The translations under genes and the position numbers were made by a program. This document shows, in pieces, positions 30,060 through 39,747 of a stretch of DNA of 64,000 nt. Source of the DNA: Variovorax paradoxus (GTDB lineage Bacteria; Pseudomonadota; Gammaproteobacteria; Burkholderiales; Burkholderiaceae_C); NCBI RefSeq assembly GCF_029919115.1, contig NZ_CP123990.1, forward strand, positions 620,001 to 684,000. The letters are read 5' to 3'. Position 1 is the first letter of the stretch. Every line of letters begins with the position of its first letter. The notes under the pieces were generated by a model, which saw only the letters and a program-made list of their open reading frames with translations, did not search any database and was not told the DNA's origin.

Positions 30060-31223
30060 ATGGGGATCAATTTGACACGCTACGTGCACCCGTCAGTGTG
30101 GGGTTTTGCCCTAATCGGCGCGTTATTGCTGCAGGGCTGCGCACCCGGCTTCAGTTCCGTGTCTGCCTACGAGGCCGACCAGAGCCTGCCGCCGGAATTC
30201 CAGTACCTGCCGGCCGACGGCGCACCAGACGGGGTAATTACCTCGATTTCGCCTGCTCTCATCCGAGCGATGGCCGAAGCGCAGCCCACGACCGTGCCAT
30301 CCGAGGTGAAGGCGCTTTTCGGCGAAGCTCCCGTCTACACGATTGGACCTGGCGACGTGGTGGGCGTGATCGTCTATGACCACCCGGAGCTGCTGCCCAA
30401 TGCGGGCGCGGTGATCACGCAGCAGGCCGACCCCACGGGCATCAGCGTGGCACCCGGCTTCATCGTCGGTGCCGACGGGCAGATCACCTTTCCCTACATC
30501 GGCCGCGTCAAGCTTCAGGGGCTGACTGAAATCGAGGCGTCCGATCTCATTGCGAAGCGCATCGCGGTCTACATCAAGGATCCGCAGGTGACCGTGCGCA
30601 TCCAGTCCTTCAGAAGCCGCCGCGCCTTTGTCGAAGGCGAGGTGCGAACCCCCGGGCTGCAGATATTTACCGACGTGCCGATGACGCTGGCCGAAGCCAT
30701 CAGCCGCGCCGGCGGTATCACTGCGAACGGCGACCGTTCGTTCGTCACGCTGCAGCGCGGCGGCAAATCGACGCTCATCAACCTGACCAACCTCCAGGAT
30801 GTGGGCGCTGACGCGAGCCAGATTCCGCTGCGCAACGGCGACGTAATCCAGGTGCGGAACCGCGACGAGAGCAAGGTGTTCGTCATGGGCGAAATCTCGC
30901 GCCCCTCGGCCTTGCTCATGCACAACGGACGCCTCAGCCTGAACGAAGCGCTTGGCGAGGCGGGCGGGCCCAACCTGGCGTCGGCCAACACCGGGCAGGT
31001 CTACGTCATTCGCAACAACGCCAGGGGCTTGCCGGCAATCTTCCACCTGAACGCGAAGAACCCGGCCGCCCTGGCGCTGGCCGAGCGCTTTCCGCTGCAG
31101 CCGCGCGACGTGGTCTACATCGATTCCGTGCCGCTCGTGACCTGGAACCGCCTGGCCAGCCTGATCCTGCCGGCGGCGCAAGTCATCAATGCCGGCGACG
31201 AGGTCTGGAGCCGCCACAGATGA
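30060..31223 (+). CDS. wza: Polysaccharide export outer-membrane lipoprotein (Wza family)
   Basis: A predicted 387-residue outer-membrane auxiliary (OPX) protein forming the exit channel for exopolysaccharide. With the ATG at 30060 the signal peptide is 27 residues and ends in a lipobox (LLLQGC); earlier in-frame starts back to 29976 would bury the signal. YTIGPGDVVGVIVYDHPEL opens the polysaccharide export (PES) domain, followed by two SLBB-like segments (RRAFVEGEVRTPG and SKVFVMGEISRPS). The stop overlaps the phosphatase gene by 4 nt. Confidence 0.93.
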   Translation: MGINLTRYVHPSVWGFALIGALLLQGCAPGFSSVSAYEADQSLPPEFQYLPADGAPDGVITSISPALIRAMAEAQPTTVPSEVKALFGEAPVYTIGPGDVVGVIVYDHPELLPNAGAVITQQADPTGISVAPGFIVGADGQITFPYIGRVKLQGLTEIEASDLIAKRIAVYIKDPQVTVRIQSFRSRRAFVEGEVRTPGLQIFTDVPMTLAEAISRAGGITANGDRSFVTLQRGGKSTLINLTNLQDVGADASQIPLRNGDVIQVRNRDESKVFVMGEISRPSALLMHNGRLSLNEALGEAGGPNLASANTGQVYVIRNNARGLPAIFHLNAKNPAALALAERFPLQPRDVVYIDSVPLVTWNRLASLILPAAQVINAGDEVWSRHR

Positions 31224-31675
31224 AATCCATCCTGACAGTCTGCATCGGCAACATCTGCCGCAGCCCGATGGCGGAGGGCATCCTCTCCGCCGGCTTGCCG
31301 CATCTTCGCGTGGTGTCGGCGGGTACGGGCGCGCTCGTCGGCAAGCCGGCCGACGCCACGGCGCAAATGCTCATGCACCAGCGCGGCATCGACATTTCGG
31401 CCCATGTGGCGCAACAGGTGAGCCAACTGCTGTGCCGGCAGGCCGACCTGATCCTGGTAATGGACATGGAGCAGCGCCGCTATCTCGAATCGGCCTACCC
31501 CTTTGTGCGTGGCAAGGTCTTTCGCATTGCCGAAGCCGCCAAGCAGGACGTGCCCGATCCCTACCGGAAAGACGAGGCGGCTTTCGAGCATGCACTGGCC
31601 CTCATCGACGTGGGCGCCAGGACCTGGATCGATCGCATTCTGAAAATTACAAAACCCGAGCAGCAACCGACATGA
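31220..31675 (+). CDS. wzb: Low-molecular-weight protein tyrosine phosphatase (Wzb-like)
   Basis: A 151-residue LMW-PTP. The P-loop CIGNICRSP gives catalytic Cys8 and Arg14, and the general acid lies in VPDPYRKD. In capsule systems Wzb dephosphorylates the tyrosine kinase Wzc, whose gene follows with an ATGA overlap. That coupling supports the assignment. Confidence 0.95.
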   Translation: MKSILTVCIGNICRSPMAEGILSAGLPHLRVVSAGTGALVGKPADATAQMLMHQRGIDISAHVAQQVSQLLCRQADLILVMDMEQRRYLESAYPFVRGKVFRIAEAAKQDVPDPYRKDEAAFEHALALIDVGARTWIDRILKITKPEQQPT

Positions 31676-33924
31676 ACGCACCCCAGCAAGCCGCCCTGCC
31701 GATGCCAGCGCTGGAAGAAGAGGGCGAAGGAATCAATCTGGTCGAATACCTGGACATCCTCGCCGACAACCGCTGGCTCATTGCCATCGTTGCCGCGGCC
31801 GCCTTGTTCCTGGGCTTTGCCTATGCCTTCTTCGGCAAGCCCATGTACGAGGCCAACGTGGCGGTGCAGGTGGAAGACTCCGGCAATTCGGCGGGCAGCT
31901 TCCTGGGCGATGCCGCCTCTTCGCTGCTGAGCGTGAAGACCCCCGCCGCGGGCGAGATCGAAATCATCAAGTCGCGCGCCATCCTGGCGCAGGCGGTTGA
32001 AAACACCAAGCTCTACATCAGCGCGCAGCCCCGCTATGCCCCCGTGGTGGGCAGTTGGCTTTCGCGGCGCGCAACCGAGCTTTCGAACCCGGGCTTCATG
32101 GGGCTCTCGGGCTACGTGACCGGAACCGAGAAGATCGTCGTCCCCCAGTTCGATGTGCCGGCCGATCTCGAAGAGCAACAGTTTTCTCTGACTGTGCAAG
32201 CCGACAACCGCTATGAACTGGCTCATCCCGGCATCGAAACCCCGCTCAAGGGCACGGTGGGAACCCCGCTGGCCGCCAGTCTTCCGGGCGGCAGCTTGCG
32301 GCTCCTGGTCAGCTCCATCAACGCCAAACCCGGCGCGCAGTTCCAGCTGGTCAGGTTTTCGAAGCAACTGACGCTGCTGTCGTTGCAGGACGGGCTCAAG
32401 GTTGTCGAGAAGGGCAAGCAGTCGGGCGTGATCGACGTCAGCTGGAAGCACCCGAGTCCTGAAAAGCTGACCCAGCTCCTCAATGAAATCGGCCGCCTCT
32501 ATGTTCGCCAGAATATCGAGCGCAAGGCTGCCGAGGCTGAAAAGACCTTGGGCTTTCTCGACACCGCGCTGCCGCAGTTCAAGAAGCAGCTCGAGCAATC
32601 GGAAGATCTCTACAACCGCTACCGGAACGAGAACGGCACCGTCAGCCTCGACGACGAGGCGAAAAACGCCCTGACGCAGACGGTCGACCTTCAATCGAAA
32701 CTGCTCGAAGCGCAGCAGAAGCGGCGCGAGCTCTCCGCGCGCTTCACGGACAAGCATCCGAGCATCCAGACACTGGACACGCAAATCTCGGCGTGGAAGG
32801 GCGAAATCGCCTCGGTCGATTCGCGCATCCGCAAGATGCCGCTGCTGCAGCAGAACACCGTGCAGATGCAGCGCGACATCAAGGTCAACACCGACCTCTA
32901 CGTATCGCTCCTCAACAGCTCGCTGCAGATGCGGCTGGCCAAGGAAGGCAAAGTCGGCAACGTGCGCCTGCTGGACGACGCCATCGTTCCTGAAGAGCCA
33001 GTCTGGCCCAAGCGGCCGCTGATCCTCGCGCTGGCGTTGCTCGTGGGCCTGATGGCCGGCGTGGCCGCCGCGATTGCCAGGAACTCGTTCTTCGGCGGCA
33101 TTCGCAACCCGAGCGAAATCGAAATGCACACCGGGCTCAATGTCTACAGCAGCATCCCGCTGAGCGGCGCCCAGCGGATGATCGACAAGAGCATCGAGAA
33201 CAAGGCACCCGGCCTACATATCCTGGCCCTGCAGCATTCGGAAGATCCCGCGGTGGAGAGCCTGCGCAGCCTGCGAACCGCGCTGCAGTTCGCCATGCTG
33301 GAGGCGCCCAACAACCGCCTGCTCATCTCGGGTGCCACGCCCGGGGTGGGGAAGACTTTTGTTTCCGTCAATTTCGCGGCAATTACCGCTGCGTCCGGCA
33401 AGAAGGTGCTGCTGGTCGATGCCGATTTGCGCAAGGGCCGGGTTAATCAATTCTTCTCAATGCCGCGATCTTCCGGTTTATCCGAATTGATTGCCGGCAC
33501 ATTGAGCCTTGAAAAAGCCATTCGCCCGTCGGTCCTGCCGAATCTCGACGTCATAACCACCGGGGTGCTCCCGCCGAACCCGGCCGAATTGCTCCTGAGC
33601 GACTCTTTTTCGCAACTTTTGGAAAAGCTTTCGCCGAGCTATGACTTGGTAATCATCGATACGGCGCCCGTGCTGGTGGCTGCCGATACCTCCTCGGTGG
33701 CGCCGCTTGCGGGCTCGCTGCTGCTTGTTGCCCGTGCGGAAAAAACCCAGCTGGGCGAATTGAACGAGAGCGTCAGAAGACTGGCGCATGCGGGCTGCGC
33801 CGCCAATGGTGTCATTTTGAATGCTATGGACTTATCGCGGCGCCACGCCGGTAGCAGCAGCTATAAATATGGCGGTTACCGTTACATACACTATAAATAC
33901 AAAAACAACAGGGATACCACCTAG
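31672..33924 (+). CDS. wzc: Polysaccharide co-polymerase/tyrosine autokinase (Wzc-like)
   Basis: A predicted 750-residue inner-membrane PCP-2a protein. The Wzz-like domain starts at about residue 22, with a first membrane helix (WLIAIVAAAALFLGFAYAFFG) and a second near residue 450 (LILALALLVGLMAGVAAAIA). The BY-kinase domain follows: Walker A (SGATPGVGKTF), Walker A' (VLLVDADLRKG) and Walker B (LVIIDTAPVL). The C-terminus carries six clustered tyrosines (731, 733, 736, 738, 741, 743) for autophosphorylation. It controls chain length and export with Wza and Wzb. The ATG at 31672 overlaps the wzb stop. Confidence 0.95.
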   Translation: MNAPQQAALPMPALEEEGEGINLVEYLDILADNRWLIAIVAAAALFLGFAYAFFGKPMYEANVAVQVEDSGNSAGSFLGDAASSLLSVKTPAAGEIEIIKSRAILAQAVENTKLYISAQPRYAPVVGSWLSRRATELSNPGFMGLSGYVTGTEKIVVPQFDVPADLEEQQFSLTVQADNRYELAHPGIETPLKGTVGTPLAASLPGGSLRLLVSSINAKPGAQFQLVRFSKQLTLLSLQDGLKVVEKGKQSGVIDVSWKHPSPEKLTQLLNEIGRLYVRQNIERKAAEAEKTLGFLDTALPQFKKQLEQSEDLYNRYRNENGTVSLDDEAKNALTQTVDLQSKLLEAQQKRRELSARFTDKHPSIQTLDTQISAWKGEIASVDSRIRKMPLLQQNTVQMQRDIKVNTDLYVSLLNSSLQMRLAKEGKVGNVRLLDDAIVPEEPVWPKRPLILALALLVGLMAGVAAAIARNSFFGGIRNPSEIEMHTGLNVYSSIPLSGAQRMIDKSIENKAPGLHILALQHSEDPAVESLRSLRTALQFAMLEAPNNRLLISGATPGVGKTFVSVNFAAITAASGKKVLLVDADLRKGRVNQFFSMPRSSGLSELIAGTLSLEKAIRPSVLPNLDVITTGVLPPNPAELLLSDSFSQLLEKLSPSYDLVIIDTAPVLVAADTSSVAPLAGSLLLVARAEKTQLGELNESVRRLAHAGCAANGVILNAMDLSRRHAGSSSYKYGGYRYIHYKYKNNRDTT

Positions 33925-34266
33925 GCAGCGGAAAGATATCTGTGAAAATTAGGCCAGAGTGTGGAATTTCTCACTCGCCGCACTAATTTGGTGCCTTTGC
34001 TCAAAAGCTAATTACAAAGGCCTAGGGTCAATTACTTCGTTCTTTTGTATTACGTGGTTGAGTCGCCTGGACTGCGCGATGGTTTTTGTGCGCAGCATCC
34101 TTCAAGGCTCCCGGGCCGAGCCGTATCGGGCTTGGCGCCCGCGCCGCAACTTATCACCGACCCGAGAGGGGCAAGCGTTTGCTTGTAAGACGAAAGGTGC
34201 TCCAGCAATGAGAGTTCTTAAGCTGAAAAATTGCCTCCGCGTCAATTGCGAAAGCGGGGAATTCCT
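33925..34266 (+). other. 342-nt gap between wzc and the second exopolysaccharide operon
   Basis: No convincing coding sequence: a 103-codon frame (33959-34270) has no family resemblance and no RBS. The first 150 nt are AT-rich relative to the surroundings and may hold a separate promoter for the sugar-transferase operon. Around 34117-34141 a GC-rich imperfect palindrome is visible. I do not see a JUMPstart/ops element. Confidence 0.45.
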
Positions 34267-34977
34267 ATGACAAACTTTCGGCCAGAGGAATTGACCGCTC
34301 CCATGAGCGAGGAAATGCATACCGAATTTTCAGATTCGGCATGGGAAGGAATTCGTCATTCGGCCATGTTGCGGGCAGGTAAAAGGGCGGTCGATATCGC
34401 GGCTTCGCTTTTCTTTTTTACCGCCTTCGGCTGGCTTTATGTCTTGCTTGCCATCGGCGTTTTTCTCACTTCCGGAGCGCCGGTCCTGTATTCGCAGCCG
34501 CGGTACGGCCGGGGTGGGCGCGTGTTCAAGTTCTACAAGTTCCGCTCCATGCTCCCCAACTCCGCCCAGATCCTGGAAGAGCACCTGAAGAACGATCCCG
34601 TGGCGCGCCAGCAATGGGACGACTACCAGAAGCTCGAAAACGATCCGCGCATCACCCGTTTCGGCAAGTTCATCCGCAAGACCAGCCTGGACGAATTGCC
34701 GCAGTTCTGGAACGTGCTCGTGGGAGACATGAGCCTGGTCGGCCCCCGGCCCTGCATGCTCGATCAAAAGGGGCTGTACGGCGCCGACTGGTCGTTCTAT
34801 TGCGCGGTGCGGCCCGGCATTACGGGGCTATGGCAAGTCAGCGGACGCAATCAGCTGAGCTACAAAAAACGCGTGGCGCTGGATGTGAGCTATGTCGAGA
34901 CGCTTTCCGTGGGAAGGGATATCTCCATCTTCATCCGCACCATCTGGGTGGTTGCAGTAGGCCACGGGTCGAGATGA
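34267..34977 (+). CDS. Undecaprenyl-phosphate sugar-1-phosphate transferase (ExoY/WbaP catalytic type)
   Basis: A predicted 236-residue initiating transferase that loads the first sugar phosphate on the carrier lipid at the inner membrane. It has one membrane segment (about residues 45-65) and the bacterial sugar transferase domain: [27 protein letters not shown] with the catalytic Asp-Glu, SLVGPRP and [15 protein letters not shown]. It is the short ExoY-like form without the N-terminal multi-helix domain of full WbaP. The start at 34267 is preceded by GCGGGGAA. First gene of the second operon. Confidence 0.93.
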   Translation: MTNFRPEELTAPMSEEMHTEFSDSAWEGIRHSAMLRAGKRAVDIAASLFFFTAFGWLYVLLAIGVFLTSGAPVLYSQPRYGRGGRVFKFYKFRSMLPNSAQILEEHLKNDPVARQQWDDYQKLENDPRITRFGKFIRKTSLDELPQFWNVLVGDMSLVGPRPCMLDQKGLYGADWSFYCAVRPGITGLWQVSGRNQLSYKKRVALDVSYVETLSVGRDISIFIRTIWVVAVGHGSR

Positions 34978-34990
34978 ATCCGTTTTGAAG

Positions 34991-36139
34991 ATGAAAAAGA
35001 TCCTGATTTGCGCGGTGCCTTTCAGCGACAACCTCGGAGATGGGGTGATCGCGGCGTCGCTGGCTCATATTGCAGCCATGAAGTACCCGCGGGCCAATGT
35101 CGAGTTTCTGGACATTGCCGGCCGAGTGGGCTTTGAAGAAGAAAACCTGCGGGGTGGGGGCGCTTTCCGTGTTTTTGCAAAGCTGCCATCGCTGCTTCGG
35201 TCGCTGATCGTTTTTCTCTACTGCCTCAAGGGCTACTTTCTCGTCTGGCGAAAGAACTGGAAAGCCGCGGTCGGCGATGCGGATCTCATCGTCATTGGCG
35301 GCGGCCAGCTCTTTTGCGACGTGGCGCTCAATTTTCCGGCCAAGCTTTTTCTGCTGAGCCGCTTGCTGCGCGGAAAGCGCGTGGTGGTGGTGTCGGTGGG
35401 GGTTACCGCACGATGGTCGTTTTGGGGCCGGTTCCTGGTCAAGCGGTTCATCAGCAATGCAAGGCCGGTTTTCTACGCCACGCGCGACAAGGAATCGGCA
35501 AACAACCTGCATGCGCATTTCGGAATTCCGAGGGGCAGCATCAGGGTCGTTCCCGACCCGGCGCTGGTTTGTGCCGATGCGTTTTCGAATGAACTCTCGC
35601 CAGAGAAGAACTGGGACATCGGCATCTGCGTGAGCAGCCTCGATGCGCTGGTCATGAACTCCGAATACGCGAACGCCAACTCGACGGAATCGGCCAGGTT
35701 CTTTTCGACGCTCGCCGAATCGTTGAGGGCCGAGGGAAAGCGGGTGCTGTATTTCACCAACGGGGCTTCTGAAGACAACAAGGTCCTGAACGAGATCTCT
35801 GCGGAATCCAGTGCGCCGAAATCCAATTTCCTGGTTCCCCGTCATCCCGATGAACTGGTCTCGCTGATCAGCGCCTGTTCATGCATCGTGGCTCACCGGC
35901 TGCATGCCAACATCGTGGCCTACAGCCTGAACATTCCTTCCATAGGCATGAATTGGGACAAGAAGGTCGAGTCGTTCTTCGAATTGACGAAGCGAAAGCG
36001 CTATCTCTTCGACCTGTCGCCCCGCGTGGAAAAGCTCGAAGCCTCGGTGCTGGGCCTGCTGAATGAAAAAACGCCGGACCGGCAAGCACTCGACCTGCTC
36101 AGAGGCGAAGTGGTTACCGGAATTCATGCCTTGATCTGA
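34991..36139 (+). CDS. Polysaccharide pyruvyl transferase family protein
   Basis: A predicted 382-residue protein resembling PF04230 enzymes, which add ketal pyruvate to exopolysaccharide sugars using PEP. Features are the N-terminal PFSDNLGDGVIAASLAHI, VIGGGQLFCD, RDKESANNLHAHFGI and the C-terminal AHRLHANIVAYSLNIPSIGMNWDKK with its conserved His-Arg-His. The ATG at 34991 is preferred over the TTG at 34985. If active, the polymer would carry acidic pyruvyl groups, an inference from family. Confidence 0.88.
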   Translation: MKKILICAVPFSDNLGDGVIAASLAHIAAMKYPRANVEFLDIAGRVGFEEENLRGGGAFRVFAKLPSLLRSLIVFLYCLKGYFLVWRKNWKAAVGDADLIVIGGGQLFCDVALNFPAKLFLLSRLLRGKRVVVVSVGVTARWSFWGRFLVKRFISNARPVFYATRDKESANNLHAHFGIPRGSIRVVPDPALVCADAFSNELSPEKNWDIGICVSSLDALVMNSEYANANSTESARFFSTLAESLRAEGKRVLYFTNGASEDNKVLNEISAESSAPKSNFLVPRHPDELVSLISACSCIVAHRLHANIVAYSLNIPSIGMNWDKKVESFFELTKRKRYLFDLSPRVEKLEASVLGLLNEKTPDRQALDLLRGEVVTGIHALI

Positions 36140-36150
36140 CTGCGCAGGCC

Positions 36151-37221
36151 ATGAAAATATTGCACATTGCCGAGACCCTCAAGGGCGGGCTAGAAACCTA
36201 TCTTCGAATGGTTTCGGGCTTTCAGCAAAACTCGCCCGTCATCAGCCAAGCGAAATTCATCTTGCCCGGACCGGTGGAGTGGCTCAGTTCGCAAGACACC
36301 CATGTGGTGCCCACGGCGCGCAGCCCTTTGGCGCTCGCAAGCTATGCCGCGGAGGTCAGGAAGATCATTCGGACGGAGCGGCCGTCGGTTCTGCATCTCC
36401 ACAGTTCGATTGCCGGCGGGGTTGTTCGCGCCATGGCGCTGCTCGGCCAGGTGCCGCAAGAGACAAAAATCGTCTATTGCTCCCATGGCTGGGCATTCGA
36501 CCAGATCGGTCCTTCGTACAAGAAGTCGATCTATCGCTGGGCCGAATGGCTGCTGTCGTACTGGACCGACGCGATCATCTGCATCAGCGACCATGAGCTG
36601 CGCATCGCCGAAAAATTCGGCATCAAGCGATGCAGGTGCATTCCGAACGGCATCACCCCCGCAGCGATCGGCCAGGAGCAACCGGCCGGCGCAAAGGAAA
36701 TGTCGGCGCGGCAAAGGCAGATTCTGTTCGTAGGCCGGCTCGACCGGCAAAAAGGCATCGACTTGCTGCTCGATGCCTATGCCCGCGTGCGGCCGAGATT
36801 CAAGCTGACCATCGTCGGCGGCGCAGTACGAAACGATCTTTCCCTGGCTCATTCGAGCGAAATCGAGTTCAAGGGGTGGCTCGAGAAAGACGATCTCGAT
36901 GCTGCATACAGGTCTTGCGACGCAGTGATCGTTCCGTCCAGATGGGAAGGCTTCGGCTTTGTGGCCGTGGAGGCAATGGCGCGGAGCAAACCGGTTTTCG
37001 CTTCCGCCGTGGGCGGTCTGGTCGACATCATCGAAGACACGAAAAACGGCCGGCTGTTCCCGCTCGATCGCCTGGATGAAGCGCTGCGCGAGATCGACCA
37101 GATCCCGAACGAAGACCTGGTGCGTATGGGGCAGGCCGGGCGCGAGATCTTCGAGAAGAAATACACCGCCGACCGCATGAACTCGGCCATCGTCGATCTC
37201 TACAAGGAGTCGGTGCTGTGA
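36151..37221 (+). CDS. Glycosyltransferase family 4
   Basis: A 356-residue GT-B glycosyltransferase. Seen are the N-terminal acceptor motif GGLETYLRMVSG, PNGI, the sugar-nucleotide domain start ILFVGRLDRQKGIDLLLDAY, and the donor-site EX7E region in VPSRWEGFGFVAVEAMARSKPVFASAVGG. The sugar and linkage cannot be inferred. The stop overlaps the next start by one base. Confidence 0.93.
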   Translation: MKILHIAETLKGGLETYLRMVSGFQQNSPVISQAKFILPGPVEWLSSQDTHVVPTARSPLALASYAAEVRKIIRTERPSVLHLHSSIAGGVVRAMALLGQVPQETKIVYCSHGWAFDQIGPSYKKSIYRWAEWLLSYWTDAIICISDHELRIAEKFGIKRCRCIPNGITPAAIGQEQPAGAKEMSARQRQILFVGRLDRQKGIDLLLDAYARVRPRFKLTIVGGAVRNDLSLAHSSEIEFKGWLEKDDLDAAYRSCDAVIVPSRWEGFGFVAVEAMARSKPVFASAVGGLVDIIEDTKNGRLFPLDRLDEALREIDQIPNEDLVRMGQAGREIFEKKYTADRMNSAIVDLYKESVL

Positions 37222-38480
37222 TGACGATTTCATCGCTGCGCGAAATCGCCAAGCTCTTCTGCACGCTGGCGGTGCTTGCTGCAATTTCGCTTTCAGCCCA
37301 GGCGCGGGGCGTCAGCGAATTGGGCACCGAATATCCGACGGCGCTGAGCGTGCAGATCGACCCGAACGACATCTCGGACGAAGACCTGAACGAAATCAGG
37401 GCTGCGGGATTCGAGTTTGTCCGGTTCGGTGTTCGGCCTCCGTTGAAGAGCGTCAACCCCGCAATGATCGATTACTCGAAACTGATCCGGCGCGTGCGCA
37501 ATGCAAGGCTCGAAGCCATCGTGACGCTGTTTGGCGGCAAGGAGATCTGGGGGCATGACCCGTCGGACCTTCAGGCCGGCGGCCAAAGGGAAAAGCTGTT
37601 CGCAAATTTTGCGGCCCAATTCATGGACGCACATTCGACCGATGTGGCGGTGTGGGAGTTGTGGAACGAGCCCGACTACAAGACCTTTTTGAATCCGGCG
37701 CTCTTTTCGAACTTTGAAACCGCCACCACCGAGTTCTGCCGCAGCATCGCGCAACTCAAGAATCCGCCGAAGATCGTCATGGGATTCGGTTTTGCGAAGC
37801 TCCCTTTCAACCAGGGGCAGGTTCCGCCGCAACTCGAAAGCGCTTTCGTTTCGGGGGCCAAGGCCAACTGCCTGACGGACATATCGATCCATCCGTACCG
37901 CTCGGTTCCCGAGACCGCCATTGCCGACTACGGAAAGCTGCGCGCAAAACTGGACCAGCTGCAACTCGGCAAGGTCGGCATCGTTGCTTCGGAATGGGGC
38001 TATGCGTCTTACCTGCCGGTGCGGGACCGCAACGCACAGGCGTCGTTGATCTTGCGCGAATACCTGACCAATGTGGCCGCCGGCATCAAGCTTTTGAATC
38101 TCTACGCCTGGAAGGACCGGGGTACGTCGGTTGTCTCAAGAGAAGACAACTTCGGACTGAAGTCCAAGGGGGGCGAGAAGAAAGAAGCCTTCTCCAGCCT
38201 TTCCGAGTTCCTCAAGATCGCCAGAAATTCCAGGAAGGTTTCCTACGACAGCACCTCCGGCCTCAACAGGCTGGTGCTGAGCCGCGGAAATTCATTGCTG
38301 CACGTGGTGTGGACGCAAAGCTCGGAGCAGAACGTTCTGGTGTCCGCCGAAAAGGGCAAGAAGTGCACGCGCGTCGACTTCTTTCCGCAGGTGCGCCACG
38401 GAAGCTGCGGCAGTCCGGTCGACGGGGGCTTTGCCGCGAAGGCTAGCGCCTATCCGGTCCTGTTTTCGCTGTCGGACTAG
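37221..38480 (+). CDS. Secreted glycoside-hydrolase-like protein (clan GH-A, GH5/39 type)
   Basis: A predicted 419-residue exported protein. The signal peptide ends near residue 28 (SAQARG). A (beta/alpha)8-barrel follows, with a typical acid/base motif VWELWNEPD (Glu150) and a candidate nucleophile in VASEWGY (Glu258). FEFVRFGVR and ISIHPYRSVPE also fit clan GH-A. Such enzymes in exopolysaccharide clusters trim or cleave the polymer during export. The exact family and substrate are unknown. It overlaps the GT4 gene by one base; the flippase gene follows after 3 nt. Confidence 0.82.
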   Translation: MTISSLREIAKLFCTLAVLAAISLSAQARGVSELGTEYPTALSVQIDPNDISDEDLNEIRAAGFEFVRFGVRPPLKSVNPAMIDYSKLIRRVRNARLEAIVTLFGGKEIWGHDPSDLQAGGQREKLFANFAAQFMDAHSTDVAVWELWNEPDYKTFLNPALFSNFETATTEFCRSIAQLKNPPKIVMGFGFAKLPFNQGQVPPQLESAFVSGAKANCLTDISIHPYRSVPETAIADYGKLRAKLDQLQLGKVGIVASEWGYASYLPVRDRNAQASLILREYLTNVAAGIKLLNLYAWKDRGTSVVSREDNFGLKSKGGEKKEAFSSLSEFLKIARNSRKVSYDSTSGLNRLVLSRGNSLLHVVWTQSSEQNVLVSAEKGKKCTRVDFFPQVRHGSCGSPVDGGFAAKASAYPVLFSLSD

Positions 38481-38483
38481 TGA

Positions 38484-39713
38484 ATGGCGTCGTTCGCGGG
38501 GATTCGAAAACGCCTTGGAGGTCCGATCTATGCAGTTGCTGACCAGTGCATCTATAGCGCGAGCCAGCTGCTGCTGAGCTTTGCGCTGGCGCGGGCGTTG
38601 TCGCCTTCGGACTTTGGCATTGCGTCGGCCTTTCTCGCAATCGTCAGCTTCCAATACATCCTGCATACGGCGGTGGTGCATGAACCGCTGCTGATCAAGC
38701 GCTACTACGCGGACCGCCCGGCAGCCTGGTGGAGTTGGGCGCTGGTTGCCGCAGTGTCGGTTGCGGGCTTCCTGGTGTGGCAGTTCGCGGGCTTTCCGGG
38801 GCCCCTGAGCTGGGCCGGCGTGGCTCTGATCATCGGCTACGAAATATTCTGGATCTCTCGCAGCATCCTGCTGGTCGGGCGCCGCTTCGCGGTGCTCTGC
38901 ATATCGGGCGTCCTGATCAGCATCGGCTATGTGGCGGTCCTGATCGGCCTGAAGCCCGCTTCTTGGACGCAGGCGCTGCTCTGGGTTTCCATCATCCAGC
39001 TGCCGTTCTCGATCCTGATCGCTGCGGGCCTGAAGAATGTGATTGCGCCACTGCCGCCGCCGGCCGATGCGCAGACGCTGACCCTCAAGGAGGCGTCTGC
39101 CTATGGGTGGAAGGCGAGCCTGTCCCAGTTCATGAGCTGGATCATGACCGGGGGCGCCATCTTGCTCCTGGGCTCTTCGGCCGATTCCGCGCAGGGCGGG
39201 TTGCTGAAGATCTACATCACCTTCCTGCTGCCCATGCAGTACGTGCTGCTCGCGCTGGGCTACTACATCCTGCCCAAGCTGGCGGCCAGCTGGAAATCCG
39301 AGCGCCGGAAAGACGCGTTTCGCCTGTTCATCAAGTTCGTCGTCTTCGGATTCGTGGTGGCGGAAATCGGTGGGGTCTTGCTGGGCCTGCTGGGGCCTCA
39401 CCTGGTGGTGCTGGCCTTCGGCAAGAACTACGGTGGGATGGATTTCTCGCCCTTTTTCTATGCGCCTGCAATCTTCGGCCTCACGATGTGCCTGCGGACC
39501 GGGTTCAGGGCCGCGGGCCGGCCGGGGGCTCTCTTGTGGTGCTCGATCTTCGGCGCGCTGGTGTTCGGGGCCTGCATGCTCATGGCCAAGCCGCCAATCT
39601 CCTACATCCACACCATCAACGCCATGACGCTGGGCTTTGCCTGCATGGCTGCGGCAATGATGGCCTGGCTGTTCTTCATCATGCGCGGGCCCGCCGCGCC
39701 GCAGGCTCGCTGA
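38484..39713 (+). CDS. Oligosaccharide flippase (Wzx/MOP superfamily)
   Basis: A predicted 409-residue polytopic membrane protein with about 12 helices. The N-terminal layout ending SQLLLSFALARALSPSDFGIAS and the helix content match polysaccharide-type MOP flippases that translocate lipid-linked repeat units. It closes the rightward exopolysaccharide operon and converges with the yjbGH-type gene 34 nt away. No polymerase (Wzy) gene lies beside it. Confidence 0.88.
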   Translation: MASFAGIRKRLGGPIYAVADQCIYSASQLLLSFALARALSPSDFGIASAFLAIVSFQYILHTAVVHEPLLIKRYYADRPAAWWSWALVAAVSVAGFLVWQFAGFPGPLSWAGVALIIGYEIFWISRSILLVGRRFAVLCISGVLISIGYVAVLIGLKPASWTQALLWVSIIQLPFSILIAAGLKNVIAPLPPPADAQTLTLKEASAYGWKASLSQFMSWIMTGGAILLLGSSADSAQGGLLKIYITFLLPMQYVLLALGYYILPKLAASWKSERRKDAFRLFIKFVVFGFVVAEIGGVLLGLLGPHLVVLAFGKNYGGMDFSPFFYAPAIFGLTMCLRTGFRAAGRPGALLWCSIFGALVFGACMLMAKPPISYIHTINAMTLGFACMAAAMMAWLFFIMRGPAAPQAR

Positions 39714-39747
39714 ACCTGGCGACGCAACGAGCGAAAAGGCGCGAGCC

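Noticed and set aside
29738..30379. A 213-codon plus-strand frame entering the wza gene
   Set aside because: It runs out of frame into wza, whose product has a clear lipobox and export domain; the upstream part has no family signs.
33959..34270. Small plus-strand frame in the wzc to sugar-transferase gap
   Set aside because: No RBS, no signal or domain, and it overlaps the probable promoter region of the next operon.
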